From contig NW_004454210.1 in assembly GCF_000283155.1 (NCBI RefSeq), positions 6,299,001-6,363,000 on the forward strand: DNA of 64,000 bases, in the 5' to 3' direction. Under the pieces are notes generated by a model. The model saw only the letters and a program-made list of their open reading frames with translations, searched no databases and was not told the origin of the DNA. The DNA comes from Ceratotherium simum simum. Its lineage: Eukaryota; Chordata; Mammalia; Perissodactyla; Rhinocerotidae. Within the stretch, counting starts at the first letter, position 1, and every line of letters begins with the position of its first letter. Of the stretch, positions 1 to 11,520 are shown in pieces. The position numbers and the translations under genes were made by a program.

Positions 1-547
1 CCAGCTGGACTGGAGCAAGCCCCATTTATCAGCGCCATTTTTGTCTACTTGCCCTGTAGCACCAGAGATTGGTAATGGCTACATCCTCCAGAAAGCACAG
101 GTGACCACTTTTCATTCCAAAAGGAAAGGCCTTTTGATTCTTTTGGCGTTTCACTTGTTAGTGTATAAGGTAATTACTAGCTGGCTAACATTTGAGCAGG
201 CTTGATAGATTCCATTTAGGTCAATGTGTGGCTTATGCTTTCCCACCCCAGGAAATTTGCCAAGGTCAGTAGGTTATAGGGCAAATAAATGCCACAATAT
301 GTTAGAATTTCTTAGTCTTCTTGCATTCCTCTGGTCTTCTTGTTTCAGGTACTGGAGCCAGCCTGGGAAGCTGGTGGGGTAACCTTCAGCCCAGTGCCGC
401 ACCTATAAGGACTTATTAATACTTACTGACTAGATCAACATAATAGGAAGTATTTGAGGCATCAAAAATTTCTCCACTTTACTCACTACCACAAATGAAA
501 AATAAAAAGCTACAAAAAACTTTATTTATTTTATAAACTCTATTGTC
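1..547. other. Non-coding, no recognised repeat
   Basis: No credible open frame, RNA gene or repeat family is visible in this stretch. It is ordinary mixed-composition DNA with an A-rich segment near 490-535. Confidence 0.6.
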
Positions 548-720
548 CTTTTTATTGTTGTTTTTCTTAATTGAGGTATGATTGACACACGAAAAAGCTG
601 TACATATTTAATGTATACGTCTTGTATGAATTTGAAGAAAAGTGCACACCCATGAAACTGTCACCATTTACAATGCCATAAACTTAACCATCACCTCTAA
701 AAGTCTCCTCCCACTTCCCT
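548..720 (-). repeat. L1 3' UTR fragment
   Basis: A T-rich start is followed by TTGAGGTATGATTGACA and then the usual L1 3'-end progression (GCTGTACATATTTAATGTAT, CACCCATGAAACTGTCACC, CCATCACCT..AAAGT..CCTCCCACTTCC). The T-rich start is the complement of the L1 poly(A) end, so the element lies on the minus strand. It is 5'-truncated and diverged, typical of an older placental L1. Confidence 0.8.
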
Positions 721-2170
721 TTTTTTTGATAGTGAATGTATTGTCTTTTTAAAAGGTGGAATTAATGAAATAAGTTGTGTTTAGGGGGATGGAGTTGGGT
801 GGGGTTTCTGAGGAGCCAAATAGCCATTTTAATAGATTTTTTCCTTCTTTCAAGTAGACATATTTTGATCTCATATAGATTTAGCCCTATATCTCAAAAT
901 ATGGGAAAAAAGCAAACTAGAAAATATTTTACTTCGTGACTGATATAAGCAAAGTGTTCAATTCAGGTCCATAAGCAAGTTTGTTCAAAAGTATCTACAA
1001 TCTAAAAATACTGCCTGGATATCTAGAGCTCATTTTACCTGAGCTCAAGAAGCCTAGGTCTAATAAAAAGTTAAAATAATTCTGAAATTTAAGTATAATT
1101 GTTAGAGTCTAATCAATCTTTATGAGGTTATGAAGATAGCCAAGGGGAACGCAATTGACCCAGGTCTAACAGATATTTACTAAAACTTGTGCAAACACCG
1201 CTGTTTTCATTATCCAAGGGCCTTCTTCTAGCATAGTTATTTATTACAGTTTCTTAATTATTTATTCCAGCATCGTTTATAATTATAAGCCCGCCACTAA
1301 TGACAAGGCAATATGTAATTCCTTAGGAATCTCATTTTTTATCTAATGGTAATTAATGCCCACTTATAAATTTTGACTTAACCATAAAATCCACTTGGTG
1401 CTTGAATTTAATCTTTTATATTCATTGAAAAATTAGAAGAAATCTGCTCCAAGGCAGCTGGGTAAGTCCAATGTGCTAGTTTTATTAACATTTGAACACA
1501 CAGCAGGTTTATTTCTTGGTGTAAACTATATGAATTCCCTCCATGAGTAATATTTGGGGCATGACACTAGCTAAGAGTTTGAAGGGGGAGGGAGATAAGT
1601 ATCATTCTTTTCTTCACTCTTCAGAAACAGCTCTCTGTCAAGATTTCAACATTTTTAAATGTTGACAAGCGTGTACACTCTAAGATGCGCTTTTTGCCTG
1701 GCTCATTATGTAAATTATATTCATGTAATGCATCACTTGGGTATTCAGGTGCAAGCCCATGGTGTCTAATACATGTCCTCCTTGTCAGGAGTGACAGCAC
1801 TGTACTTTTTCAGTAAAGATGACCGATCAGGGGGAAGAAAAAATAACTGCTATTTTCAATCAGAACTATAGAAAGTGCCCTTAGTCCAGAAAAGATGTGA
1901 TGCCAGGCTAAGGCTGTAAAATACATCTCTGACCTTATTATCCAGGCTCCTGTGTTAAATATAGTGGCTATAATAGAATTTGTATGCCCTAGTTTCTGAC
2001 AGGTTGAATGTTGCTTAGTGATCCAGGAGGGGAAAATGGCTGCCTGCATTCAAAGGAGATCATAGATTACAGAAATTTCCTGGGTATTGCAACCAGAGGA
2101 TGCTGTTACAATGGCTCACAAAAAGCTCAGAGACAGCCTCCTAATGCCTGTAATTGGAAGAGGGCTGTAT
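721..2170. other. Non-coding, AT-rich, largely single-copy in appearance
   Basis: No gene is visible. Around 1200-1440 there are many TAATTA/ATTTAT-type homeodomain-like motifs in a short space. A perfect hairpin (9-bp arms TCAACATTT / AAATGTTGA, 2-bp spacer) lies at 1646-1665. Short frames on the minus strand (for example 1810-2049) have no recognisable protein features. Confidence 0.5.
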
Positions 2171-2171
2171 T

Positions 2172-2570
2172 TGTTATCTATTAGTGTGTTATGAATTACT
2201 CCAAAACTATTTCTTTATCTCAAAACTATTTATTTATCTGTGGGTCGGGAATTTGGGCAGGCTTAGCTGGTTCCTTTGTTTTGGGGTCTCTCAGAGGCTG
2301 CAGTCAAGGGGTCAGCCAGGACTGTGGTCATCTCAAGACTCAACAGAAGAAGGATCTCGTCACTTGCATTAGAAGCAAGTCACTAAGCTCAGTCCGTACA
2401 CAAGGGGACGAGAATACACAAGGGTGTGAATACCAGGAGCCAGGGACCTTTGGGAGCCATTTTAGAAGTCTTCCTACCAAAAGAACGGAGCTCTCTCAGG
2501 TATCCAATATATTCCTCCCCTATAATGACATACTTAACATAGCACCTAGGGAAACCTACAAGCCAACAAA
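2172..2570. repeat. Interspersed repeat, family not assigned (copy A of a local pair)
   Basis: The order of blocks (a TATCTATTAGTGTGTTATGAAT-like start, GTGGGTCGGGAATTTGGGCA, GGTCTCTCAGAGGCTGCAGT, then AGAAGCAAGTCACTAAG and ACACAAGGGTGTGAATACCA) matches a common mammalian LTR-like interspersed repeat that I recognise but cannot name with confidence. Its last ~195 bp (from 2372) is also present, diverged, at 3210-3404. Open frames across it on both strands are coincidental. Confidence 0.55.
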
Positions 2571-3209
2571 ATGAAATGGTAGCATCTTGATCTCCCTCTA
2601 TGCCATGGTGACTGGCAGAAAATTTAATGGTGTCATTCACAGGAAGTACATGGCATAGTGAAAAAAAGGAATTTCTTTTCAATTCCAAATGCAAGCAGAA
2701 AACCATTCTTCCTGTGGAAAAAATAAACAAGTTTTAATGGTCTTTTCCTTCACACAAAGCCTCTTCTAGAAGGTTAGAGGAGACCTTGAATCCTGCAATG
2801 GATAAGGCAGACACATTAGGGTAGCTGAGAGAGCTAGGGAGCTGCAGCAACCCAGAGCAAGCCACAACCAGCATTGCACAGAGCATAATGGATGGAAGCA
2901 AAGCTTCCAGTGAAAATCACTTGATGAACACTCAGCCGATGACCCTACTCTTGTCAAGGGCCTAAGCTTGGCTAACACTTAACAATAAAGCCACTGAAAC
3001 CAGAAGTAGACATTGCCCAAGCAAGAGGCACAAACGATGTGTGACAGAAGCCACATTTGGCAAATAAAGGAGAACATAGAAGAGTTCAGGAACATTTCCT
3101 TGGCCATGCTGGCTAAAAGTTATCACTAATCCTAAATGGTGAGGAACTGGAAGATTTGTAAATGAAATAATTTTGGCACTCAGTGTTCTATGATTTTTCT
3201 TTTGCTTTA
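2571..3209. other. Non-coding spacer between the two related segments
   Basis: No repeat family or gene recognised. It separates the two diverged copies of the 2.37/3.21 kb direct repeat. Confidence 0.5.
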
Positions 3210-3404
3210 AAAGCCAGTCACAAGGTCCAACCTACAAACAAGGAGAGAAGATTGCACAAAGGCATGAATAATAGGAGGTGGGAGTTTGGGGAATCTATTT
3301 TAAAATGCATCTTACCAAAGAAACTAAGGTCTTTCACAGATCGAAAATATCCCTCTGCTACAATGACATACTTATCATGGTACCTAGTGAAAGCTATAAG
3401 CCAA
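3210..3404. repeat. Diverged second copy (B) of the 2372-2566 segment
   Basis: It aligns in direct orientation with 2372-2566. Over the last 45 columns (2522-2566 against 3360-3404) I count 38 identities without gaps. The earlier part also aligns with a few indels (ACAAGG..GTGTGAATA against ACAAAGGCATGAATA). Offset is about 838 bp. Confidence 0.7.
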
Positions 3405-3847
3405 ACTCTCCACTCAGAAGATAGGTTCTTGTGTCTCAGAGCTTTAGTACTATCTCTTAATTTCTACTAAGAAACAAGGTACTAAGCGCTTGAGGTGTTA
3501 GCCCTCTGAGAGTTGATGATCTCTCCACAGGGTTTTCCATCCAAAACCTTTTTATTAGACAATACTTAAGCACCATTTTTGATCTTCTAAGCCACATCTC
3601 TATCCTATGTCGGTCACTATTGCAAACAATAGTTCTGTGCAGGTTCCAGCCAGTTTCCAGTAGGGACAGCCTTGCTTCAGGCCAGTGCTGTACAACTCTT
3701 GCGTCTGGCATACATGAAGCTTCTTTATTGGAGCCATTATATTGAATCCTTTAGGAACGCACTTGGTGCCCAAGAATGTGTAACTTAGAAGAAGAAGGAA
3801 TTAATACCAGGTTGGGAGAAATGTTCACCAACGGGGACTAGAAGTCC
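3405..3847. other. Non-coding, nothing recognised
   Basis: No repeat or gene identified. The minus-strand frame at 3457-3711 shows no domain, no codon bias that I can judge and no splice context. Confidence 0.5.
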
Positions 3848-4095
3848 ATGGGTAAATGCCTCTTCCTCTGTCCCCTTTGCTACCCCAGGAACATTTTGAG
3901 ATGCATTTTATTCTGCTTCTCAGATGATCCCACAGGACTGAGCAACCAGCCACCCATAGTGATGTCTTTGCATGTGCTTTCTGTCCTCCCCTGTTTCACT
4001 CTGGTTCCCTGGGATCATGTTTGCAAATAAACTCCTCACATACAGCTGTTTTCTTAGATTTTGCTTCTTGCAAAATCCAGGCTAAGACAACCTTC
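3848..4095 (+). repeat. Possible LTR-like 3' end
   Basis: The stretch ends with AAATAAACTCCTCACATACAG, then TTTTCTTAGATTTTGCTTCTTGC and a CTAAGACAA terminus. This polyadenylation-signal plus CTAAGAC arrangement resembles the 3' end of MaLR/ERV-type LTRs. The 5' limit is unclear and the family is not assigned. Confidence 0.35.
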
Positions 4096-5024
4096 AAGCT
4101 TTAATGACTTGAAAAAGTACTAAATCAATAAATAACTGATGATGAAATTTCAATGTTATAAAAAAGATATCAAGGCTGAAATAAGCCTGGTTAAAATGGC
4201 ATTTTATGACATGTATGACTTACCGGATGTTGCCTGTTCTGCGCACTGGAACATTCATTCTCATGGTTAGTTTCTACATTAGGCCCGTGTATTTCACTCT
4301 TGTAATACTTAGCTGGTTTTTTAAATTTAGGCTATATAAAATGAAGACAACAACAACAACAACAACAAAATGAATAAGACTCACTCTATAATGAAAAGAA
4401 CATGATATTTTCTGTAAGTATTGATATACATCCACTTATTTAGGGCAAAGATCTCAGGGTGGACACCAGCAATTTCACTTGGTGCAGCTGGAACTCAGGG
4501 GCAGAAGGGGCGGCAGACACGGAGGTCTTCATTTCTCTGCTCATCAGGCAGGGCAGTGTGCTTGGGCAGAGAGGCCACTGGATGTACTGAGAGGCTGTTC
4601 CTCTCCTGAAAGAACCTCAACTCATGCTGGTATCCCTTTTTATGAGGCAATTGTGAGAGCAGACTTGAGGGGAGATAAGTATATTGGGCTTGCTTTGTTC
4701 TAAGAAGTCTTAGCTTTGACCCAAATATTTTAAGGCTTTTGTGAGGAAATACAGATGCCCAGCATCAGGAAATCTTAGAGCTTCTGGTCACTTGGGAAGT
4801 GATTTGGGTGTAGTCCCTCAAGCACCCATGGAAAGTTGCAGCCTTACAACTTCTCCCAAGAAGGGAAGCCATCAGTCCCAGTTGGGACATTGTCAGGCAA
4901 ACCAGAGAGAGCTCCAAGGTCATTCATCAGAAAATCCTACCCATCACTTTACAGAATATAACAAACACGCCATGGACATTGGTGACAATCTTCCAATTCC
5001 TCGCAATTTTTTAGGCCTGGCCCT
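4096..5024. other. Non-coding, with a short CAA microsatellite
   Basis: No gene. A (CAA)n run of about seven units lies near 4347-4370. A slightly GC-richer patch at 4440-4900 opens frames on the plus strand (for example 4741-5028), but none has a recognisable motif. Confidence 0.5.
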
Positions 5025-5140
5025 ATGAAAATATAAGCTCCAGGAAGGCATAGTTTGGCCAAGAATCATGCACAAGCCATAGGACAGCATTTGGCTCTTG
5101 ATGCTCAATCAGCATTTGTTGAATGAAAACAATTGAGGGA
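5025..5140 (+). repeat. L2 (or MIR) 3' end
   Basis: The pattern AATATAAGCTCCAGGAAGGC, then a degenerate middle, then GATGCTCAATCAGCATTTGTTGAATGAA is the hallmark L2/MIR 3' terminus (original roughly GCTCAATAAATGTTTGTTGAATGAA). Confidence 0.7.
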
Positions 5141-6420
5141 GTGAGGGAATGAGTGATGGCCAGAATTTAAATCAAGGAAAGATCAAGCCTAATGGATTTT
5201 CGAGGGGTGGCCTGAGTGATCAGGATTTATCCTAGTAACCAGAAAGAGAAGAGGTTAAAAATCCCCGCATTACACTGGAAACATCACAGGACAAGTTAGG
5301 AAAATCTAACTAGCTGTTTTGCTGAACTCCTTCTAGCTTGTTTTTTGTTTTTCTGGCAAAGGAGATGCTAATCATGATGATCTTACAAAGTTGTTGTGAA
5401 AAACAATGTTTGTACATAAAAGTACTTTGCAAATTCACAAAGCACTGAACAAACGTTTGTTGCTATTTGTCCTGCCTCTTGCAGCAGCTCCTGTGAGGTG
5501 CCATCCTTCTCCTTTGATTTAGAGCCGTAGGGGAAATCCCAAAGTCCCAGGAGCCATTTCTGTCTTTTCCTCACCGTCTAAATGAAATCGTTTGGCTTTG
5601 CTCCTAAACCAAGGTGAAAGCAAGGTAGAAATGGAGATGAGAACAAATGGGAAGAAACTTGAATGGAGGCAAATATAATATTATTGACTAATTTCTTTTT
5701 AATTTGTCAAATTTTCTTTTTAATTTGACAAAGACAGAGAAGGAACTTGAGAACCTTTTCACCCACATTCTAGGATGTTTAATATTGGCTTAGGAGTACA
5801 CGTTCCTCTGTGATTCCCATTGACTCACTCAGTTCCAGGTTTAGATTTTTTTCTAGTTTTCACCAAAATCATACCTGTAAGAAGGAAAGCAGGCCTGTAG
5901 AATTGAAGTACTTGAAGAGAGCTATCAGCTAGATGTCTTGGGGGGTGTCCCTTGAATAGCAGTAGGAAGAAGGTGGCTCATTTTGGAGTAAGTACGAATA
6001 GAATTGAGAGTAGGAAATATGGGAGGAATAGGAAAAGGGCAGCAGTCTACTATGAGTCTATGTCTTTCAAAGAAGCTCAGATAGGAATAGTAGGACTGTA
6101 TCTGCTATTCAATTATTGAAATATAGCTGAACCACTTGGTAAGAATATGCTACCACCTAAGAGTCTACTTCCTGTCCTGGAAACCCTGGCCCGTCCCCCA
6201 CGTCTACCTGCTGGACAGCTCCACAATCCAACTATTCAATGGTTAATGCCTGGCTCAACATAGCACCTCCTGGACCCTGTCCTAAAGGGAAGAATTGTTT
6301 TTGAACTTGTTCCGGTTGCTGAGGCTGCACTATATGTTTGTTAAAGATGTCTAATATTACTCTTGTCTCAGTGCTTTTCTATACTTCCTCCCCATCCTAG
6401 TTTCTACTCCCTGAACATAG
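5141..6420. other. Non-coding, no recognised repeat
   Basis: No gene or repeat family seen. A short imperfect tandem duplication (5691-5710, 5711-5731) creates a perfect hairpin with 11-bp arms at 5703-5713 and 5722-5732. Confidence 0.5.
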
Positions 6421-6590
6421 GAGCACACACACATAATGTGCACACACATGCACACAAGTCTACATACACACATAGGCACAGATGTGCAAATACACACACT
6501 TCTGTGGATACATGCACACACAGATATGCTCACACACTTGCTTGCATACAGACGCATACAGATAGATGCACACACACACACAAATCTACA
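6421..6590 (+). repeat. Interrupted (CA)n microsatellite
   Basis: About 170 bp of CACA-rich sequence broken by ATG, TACA and GATA variants. The low-complexity translation (His/Thr one way, Cys/Val the other) explains the overlapping frames at 6357-6776 on both strands, so they are not genes. Confidence 0.9.
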
Positions 6591-7814
6591 CTCACTTTGC
6601 CCCAGATTCGACACATCCTCCTTGCTCAGCTTCTGAGCCTCACCCTGGGTGCAATGATGGCAGAGGCTGCAAAGGGTGACTCAGCCCGTGGATGCATTTC
6701 TCCCAGGTATGCCTTCCACCAAATTACTCCAATACTCCTGAAAATACTCAACATTTACAAACTGGTTATTTTCTGACACATGCCAAAGTCTTTGTAAGCC
6801 TCACTTTTATTGTATGCAAAATGATACTCATTGTATCTAGCTCACAGATTTGTTATAAGGAATACATAAGGCAATTATGCAAAGGATTAACACAATGTCT
6901 GGACATAGTAATTACAATAAATGGTAGCTATTGCTATCATGGTATTTATTATTAATATTTTTATCATCTGGTTTTTGAATTTTGAGTTCCCATATCCTTC
7001 TGGTTAACCCATTACATTTTCAAAATGTTGTCTTTAGTAAAGGACAAAGAATATAAGAAAATGTTTTTTCACTTCTTTGTTTCTTCTTTTTACTTTAATT
7101 TGTAAACAAAAGGAGAGAGGCAAATATGCTTAGAAGTTTCGGGTTAGATTTAAATTAACTTAGCTGCTGACAATTGTAGAAAACGAAAATAAGCTAAGAC
7201 TCTAAAATATATTCCTTCACAATGTCATATTTCAATTAAATCTCAACTAACAATGAAAACGAATCCAAGAGTTTCAATTAAGGAGGGGGAGGATTCAAGG
7301 TACAGCCTCCTTTCTGGAAGGTCAGTACAGAATTTTCTTGCACATCCTTGTGCATCACAAGGGGCGTGTGAGACACCTATTACACTTCCAGGGAGGACAT
7401 TATGAAAGTCTGAACTACATCCAAAGTGTATTTTACTCCTAATAATTAGAACTGGATGAACAGCTAGAAAAAAAATATGAACCTGCTCAAACTAAATTCG
7501 TTCAGCTCTAACTGATCTAATGCAGTTTTCCAACGAATAATTGATATTATATAATCGTAACTGCCAGTTTATGTCACAAAAGTGACATTTGACACTTTCC
7601 TGCTAACTAGCCTAACATCATCAATTAAAACATCACTTGTGTAATGACATTGCACCGGGCAGCTTAACATCATAAATTATGACATCACCTCTTTTATGAA
7701 ACTGGAAGATTGAAGAAAGGTGATAGGGAAGATATTCCCACTGAAAACTAGCATTCTTCTTTGAATTGTGCTTTCAGAATCTTTTGTGCTCTAATCATGT
7801 TGCCAGGATAATTA
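6591..7814. other. Non-coding, with a short repeated CRE-half-site-like motif block
   Basis: No gene. At 7571-7588 there is a perfect hairpin (ATGTCAC, AAAA, GTGACAT). At 7609-7638 and 7661-7690 the same 30-bp segment occurs twice (25 of 30 identical), each copy carrying ACATCAC. Confidence 0.5.
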
Positions 7815-7860
7815 TTAGTTAGTAAGTAAGTCAATAAGTAAGCAAATAAATAAATAAATC
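7815..7860 (+). repeat. (TAAG/TAAA)n simple repeat
   Basis: Imperfect tetranucleotide run: TTAGTAAGTAAGTCAATAAG followed by AAATAAATAAATAAAT. Confidence 0.8.
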
Positions 7861-10800
7861 TCATAAAATCATAGTGGAAGCCATAAGAACAAATTGTACA
7901 TTTTCTAGTTTCCCTTAGTTATTGTTCAATATCCCTGGATGGTGATAACAGGATTTTATTTCATAACTGAACTGTGAAATGCTTATTCTTGGAAATCCCT
8001 GGAAAATAGGAACCAGGAAAGAAAAACTTTGAGTTTGGGCTTGAATTTGGAATAGTGTATTTGTGTCTCACCAAACCCATTTAAAAACAATTCATATGTC
8101 AGGAAGCTTACCCATTACCTGTAGGACTTCCAAAGGCTAACTACTTGTTTTTCACCAGAGGCTCATAAGTATGTGCTATAGAAAATGTGACAGGAAATAG
8201 ATCTTTTAAGATGGAAGGCCCTGATCCCAAACGAAGAAACATTCAGTTTTGTCCATCTAACACACTGGATTTTAAAGCAGAAAAGAGTCATTTCCAAAAC
8301 TGTTTATTGAGCACCTGGTAGGCCAATAGCTATGCGAGTAAGGAAATGAGTCCAAGAGAAGAGGAAAAAATAGGCTTCTCCTTCAGTGCTGTGGTCTTGC
8401 AATGACCAAGCATGAAAAACACCAGGCACGGTCCTCATTTATAGCGACTACTAAACAAGTGTGTGCTGCCTTCCCCTTCTATTACAATTTGGTAGTAGGG
8501 GTATAAAGGTGACTTTTCAGTGTCTTCATCCATAATTTTCAAGAAAGTAATCAAGTAGACTACCTCAAAGTCATTTATGTAATTGCATATATGAACATCA
8601 CGAAAATTTGTGGAAAGACATTTTTTTCTTTTTATACTGTGCAGCTGAGCAGGGAAAACTGTAAGGGACAAGGTAGACATTCCTTACTTCCGCTAGCATT
8701 TGGTTTGCGGTATGCTGGAGTCACATGTCTCCTTCCAGGCTAACCTATACTTAAATAGGAAGTACTACCAAAAATAGTGCCACCAAGCAGAACATATTAT
8801 TTTAAGTATTTTAAGTTCTACCTGGTAGTTGCGTTTTGAGTTCCTAAGTTCGATCTTTGAATTCATTGGATTGATGGGGTTCCCACATCAGCCAATGATA
8901 AAACAAAGAAACAAGTGAACAAACATAAAAGCAAAATGAAAAAATTACTTGTATTTGAACATTTTAATGATTTTGCACAGAAATAACAAAATCTGCTTTA
9001 TCCTAAGTTTGATTAGCTGTGACAGGCAAGTTCAGGCTTTGACTGCCACTGGGCGAAGTCCCATGACACCAAGCCACAAGGCAAGGCTGCTTGCAATGTT
9101 TGGTAATTGAATACCAAAAAGTACCCACAGTTCTCATTCATCTTGGGATGGTTCTTGGTGGACACCTCACCTCGACAAAGTAAATTTTTAGTAGTTTTCC
9201 CAAAGCTTAAGAAAAGTACAAGACCTTGTATCATAAAAGGTCTTTAGTTATTGCTTCTGAAATTGTAGTCATATCATGAGATTTCTGTATATTGATTCTT
9301 GAAGGAAAGGTAACCTTTTTGAGAGCATCTTTGGGTTAACAAGATAAAAATTGTCTGATGTTTGTGATAAAGAGAAAAGTTACTGTTATTACTAATGAGT
9401 GGTTGCCATTTATAATACAACATACAAACAGTCCTCATATATGCACACATACTTTGGATGGAGGGAGCAGGATTATTGACTTTGTAGAGTTAATAATTTA
9501 TAGAATGCATTGGAATCAATGTTTGAGAGTCATTTAGCCAGTTTTGATAATGAATGAATTCAATAGCAGACTTGAAAGTGTAGAATAAATTCCAAGTTTC
9601 CAAGTACTTTATATAAGTTGAGGCACATTTGGCTACATTGAAACTTGAATAAATCCCTGCAATTTTTTTTGAGGACCAGAGAATTAGAGGAGAAAGGAAG
9701 TGTCCCAAGGCGTAAGAAGAGTTTGAGAGACTTCAAGTGAACTTCCTTTCTTCTTCCCTGAGCAAAGCGTGAAAGAGGTGTCCAAAGGCTGGCACAGGGA
9801 TATGTCAGTTGCCATGAAAAGAGTTCTTAAATAACAGAGTAAAACTTTAAGCAAATCCGTGTAAATTGTGAGAGCATATCTTAGTCATCTCCACAGGGGG
9901 CTCTGATTTACTTAGTCTTATTTCTCGACATTTTTTTTTCAAAAGTTTTTGCTATGAATATTTATAACTAGACTTCATTTACCGACTGAATTTCCACTCT
10001 GTTGGAATTATGTATCCCCGTAGTGCACCCAAGAAAGGTGAGCAGTTAGAGGTGAGGAAAGAGATTTCCTGACCTTTTAGAAATAGCAAGCTACACTGGG
10101 TTAAGTACAGCCTGAGCGAGGTTACTTGTGGGTTGGTGGAGTGTAATTACCTCAAAATTATCTCAGTGAAACAATTAGTGTGCAATAGATTCAGTGCCAG
10201 ATCTGCCGTTGTTCTGAACTTTTGTTAAAGCATTTCACTCCGTCCCCAAATTGGGCAATTTATAATTCTTATGGTAGATGCTAGTGAGGGACTCCACATA
10301 TTCCTACTCTGAGTGCAAACTTATTTACAGCTGGTGTTTGTCAAATGAGTTGTAAATTCGAAGGTGCTAGACTTGATGTGATGGAAGTGCTTCCTTGGTG
10401 ATGGAGCACTCACTAGACAAGTTCCCTGAGCCATCAGATGTGCAGACAACAGGGAAGCCCACTCTCCCTACAGTCCTCGAGTGTCCAGGCTGAAGGTGCC
10501 AGACGTTTGGCTCTCAATCACCCACAGCTGGTTCTTTTTAAAACTGAACTTTAGGCAAAAGGAACTCAAACGTGAACACACTGCAAAAGTGTACATTTTT
10601 GGAAATCATTTCAGTTTCCTCTTTGCATTTTTACAAAACAGCCTCAAGTAGAAAGGGCAGTTTTATTTCATTTTCTTTATGTTTCCGACAAAATTTAGAA
10701 GGTATTTCTTAGGCTAAGCTGCTGTCTAAACCTCAAGGATGGTTATTCTCGGCAGTTGTTTGTTACGGCTGTTGTTTAAAGGAAAGGCTTAAATTTTCCT

Positions 10801-11279
10801 TTAAAGCAGCTTCTAAGTAGCAATTTTTTAAGTAGTTATAAAAGTACATGAGAAATCACGGTGAAATGGGATTATTTTTTCTAAATTGATTGCCTACCAT
10901 ATAGCCTGAAGGCAGGGTCTGTGTAGAGTTGGGGTAGGTACCAAATGAAGTCAGGTTTATACTTTATAAGAGCAACTGTTTCTTTTACTCAGTAGATGGA
11001 AATAGTATGTGTCTTAAGTAGTAAACAGATACATGCTGATACATAAACAAGAGCTACTTACTCTGCAACTTGAAGGGAAATCAAGTAATACAAAAAGAGA
11101 TCACCCAAAAAGGTGTTTGAAAGGTTGTAAATATTTATAGCTCTTGAGTAAAAAGGAACATAACATTATAAAATATATTTTTATTTGTTTTTACTATCTA
11201 TAACAACGTAGTGTATAAAACAACTTGGATATACTACAAAGTAAACAAGACTAGGAAAGAAAAATGAGTAAAATCACAC
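7861..11279. other. Long non-coding stretch without recognised interspersed repeats
   Basis: About 3.4 kb in which I recognise no LINE, SINE, LTR or DNA transposon, and no gene. Short minus-strand frames (8435-8680, 9013-9234, 9490-9708) lack recognisable domains. One of two related ~115-bp segments lies here (10609-10724). A perfect 11-bp-arm hairpin lies at 10775-10785/10795-10805. The low repeat content is compatible with constrained non-coding DNA, but that is inference. Confidence 0.45.
10609..10724 (+). repeat. Copy 1 of a two-copy local direct repeat
   Basis: It aligns with 11810-11921 in direct orientation, starting from TTTCCTCTTTGC / TTTCTTCTTTGC and ending at GGCTAAGCTGCTG / GGCTAAGCTACTG. 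In the last 44 columns (10681-10724 against 11878-11921) I count 36 identities without gaps. I do not recognise it as a named repeat. Confidence 0.65.
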
Positions 11280-11520
11280 ATTATTTACTGGGGAAGGCAT
11301 TTATTGATGCTTACAAGGTACCAAGTAGTGTGTTAAGATCTCATATATCTTAACTAAGTCATTTAATTTACACAGCCACCCTTTCAAGTGAGTAATATCA
11401 TTCCAGTTCCCAGATGAGATGTCTGAACCTCAGAGAAATCAAGCAACTTGGAAACGCCACACAGCCAGACAATAATATGGCTAAAATACGAACATAGGTC
11501 TGATTCCAAAGTTACAATTT
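11280..11520 (-). repeat. MIR SINE
   Basis: It reads like a reversed MIR: GGCATTTATTGATGC, a TCATTTAATTTACACAGCC region, CCCAGATGAGATGTCTGAACC, then AAGCAACTTGGAAACGCCACACAGCC and AACATAGGTCTGATTCCAAAG. The TTTATTGA end is the MIR 3' end, so the element is on the minus strand. Confidence 0.75.

Noticed and set aside
2191..2730. 127-aa plus and 113-aa minus frames
   Set aside because: Both cross the interspersed repeat at 2.2-2.57 kb on opposite strands and show no domain.
6357..6776. Overlapping 137-aa and 85-aa frames on opposite strands
   Set aside because: They are translations of the interrupted CA microsatellite; low-complexity His/Thr and Cys/Val residues, no domain.
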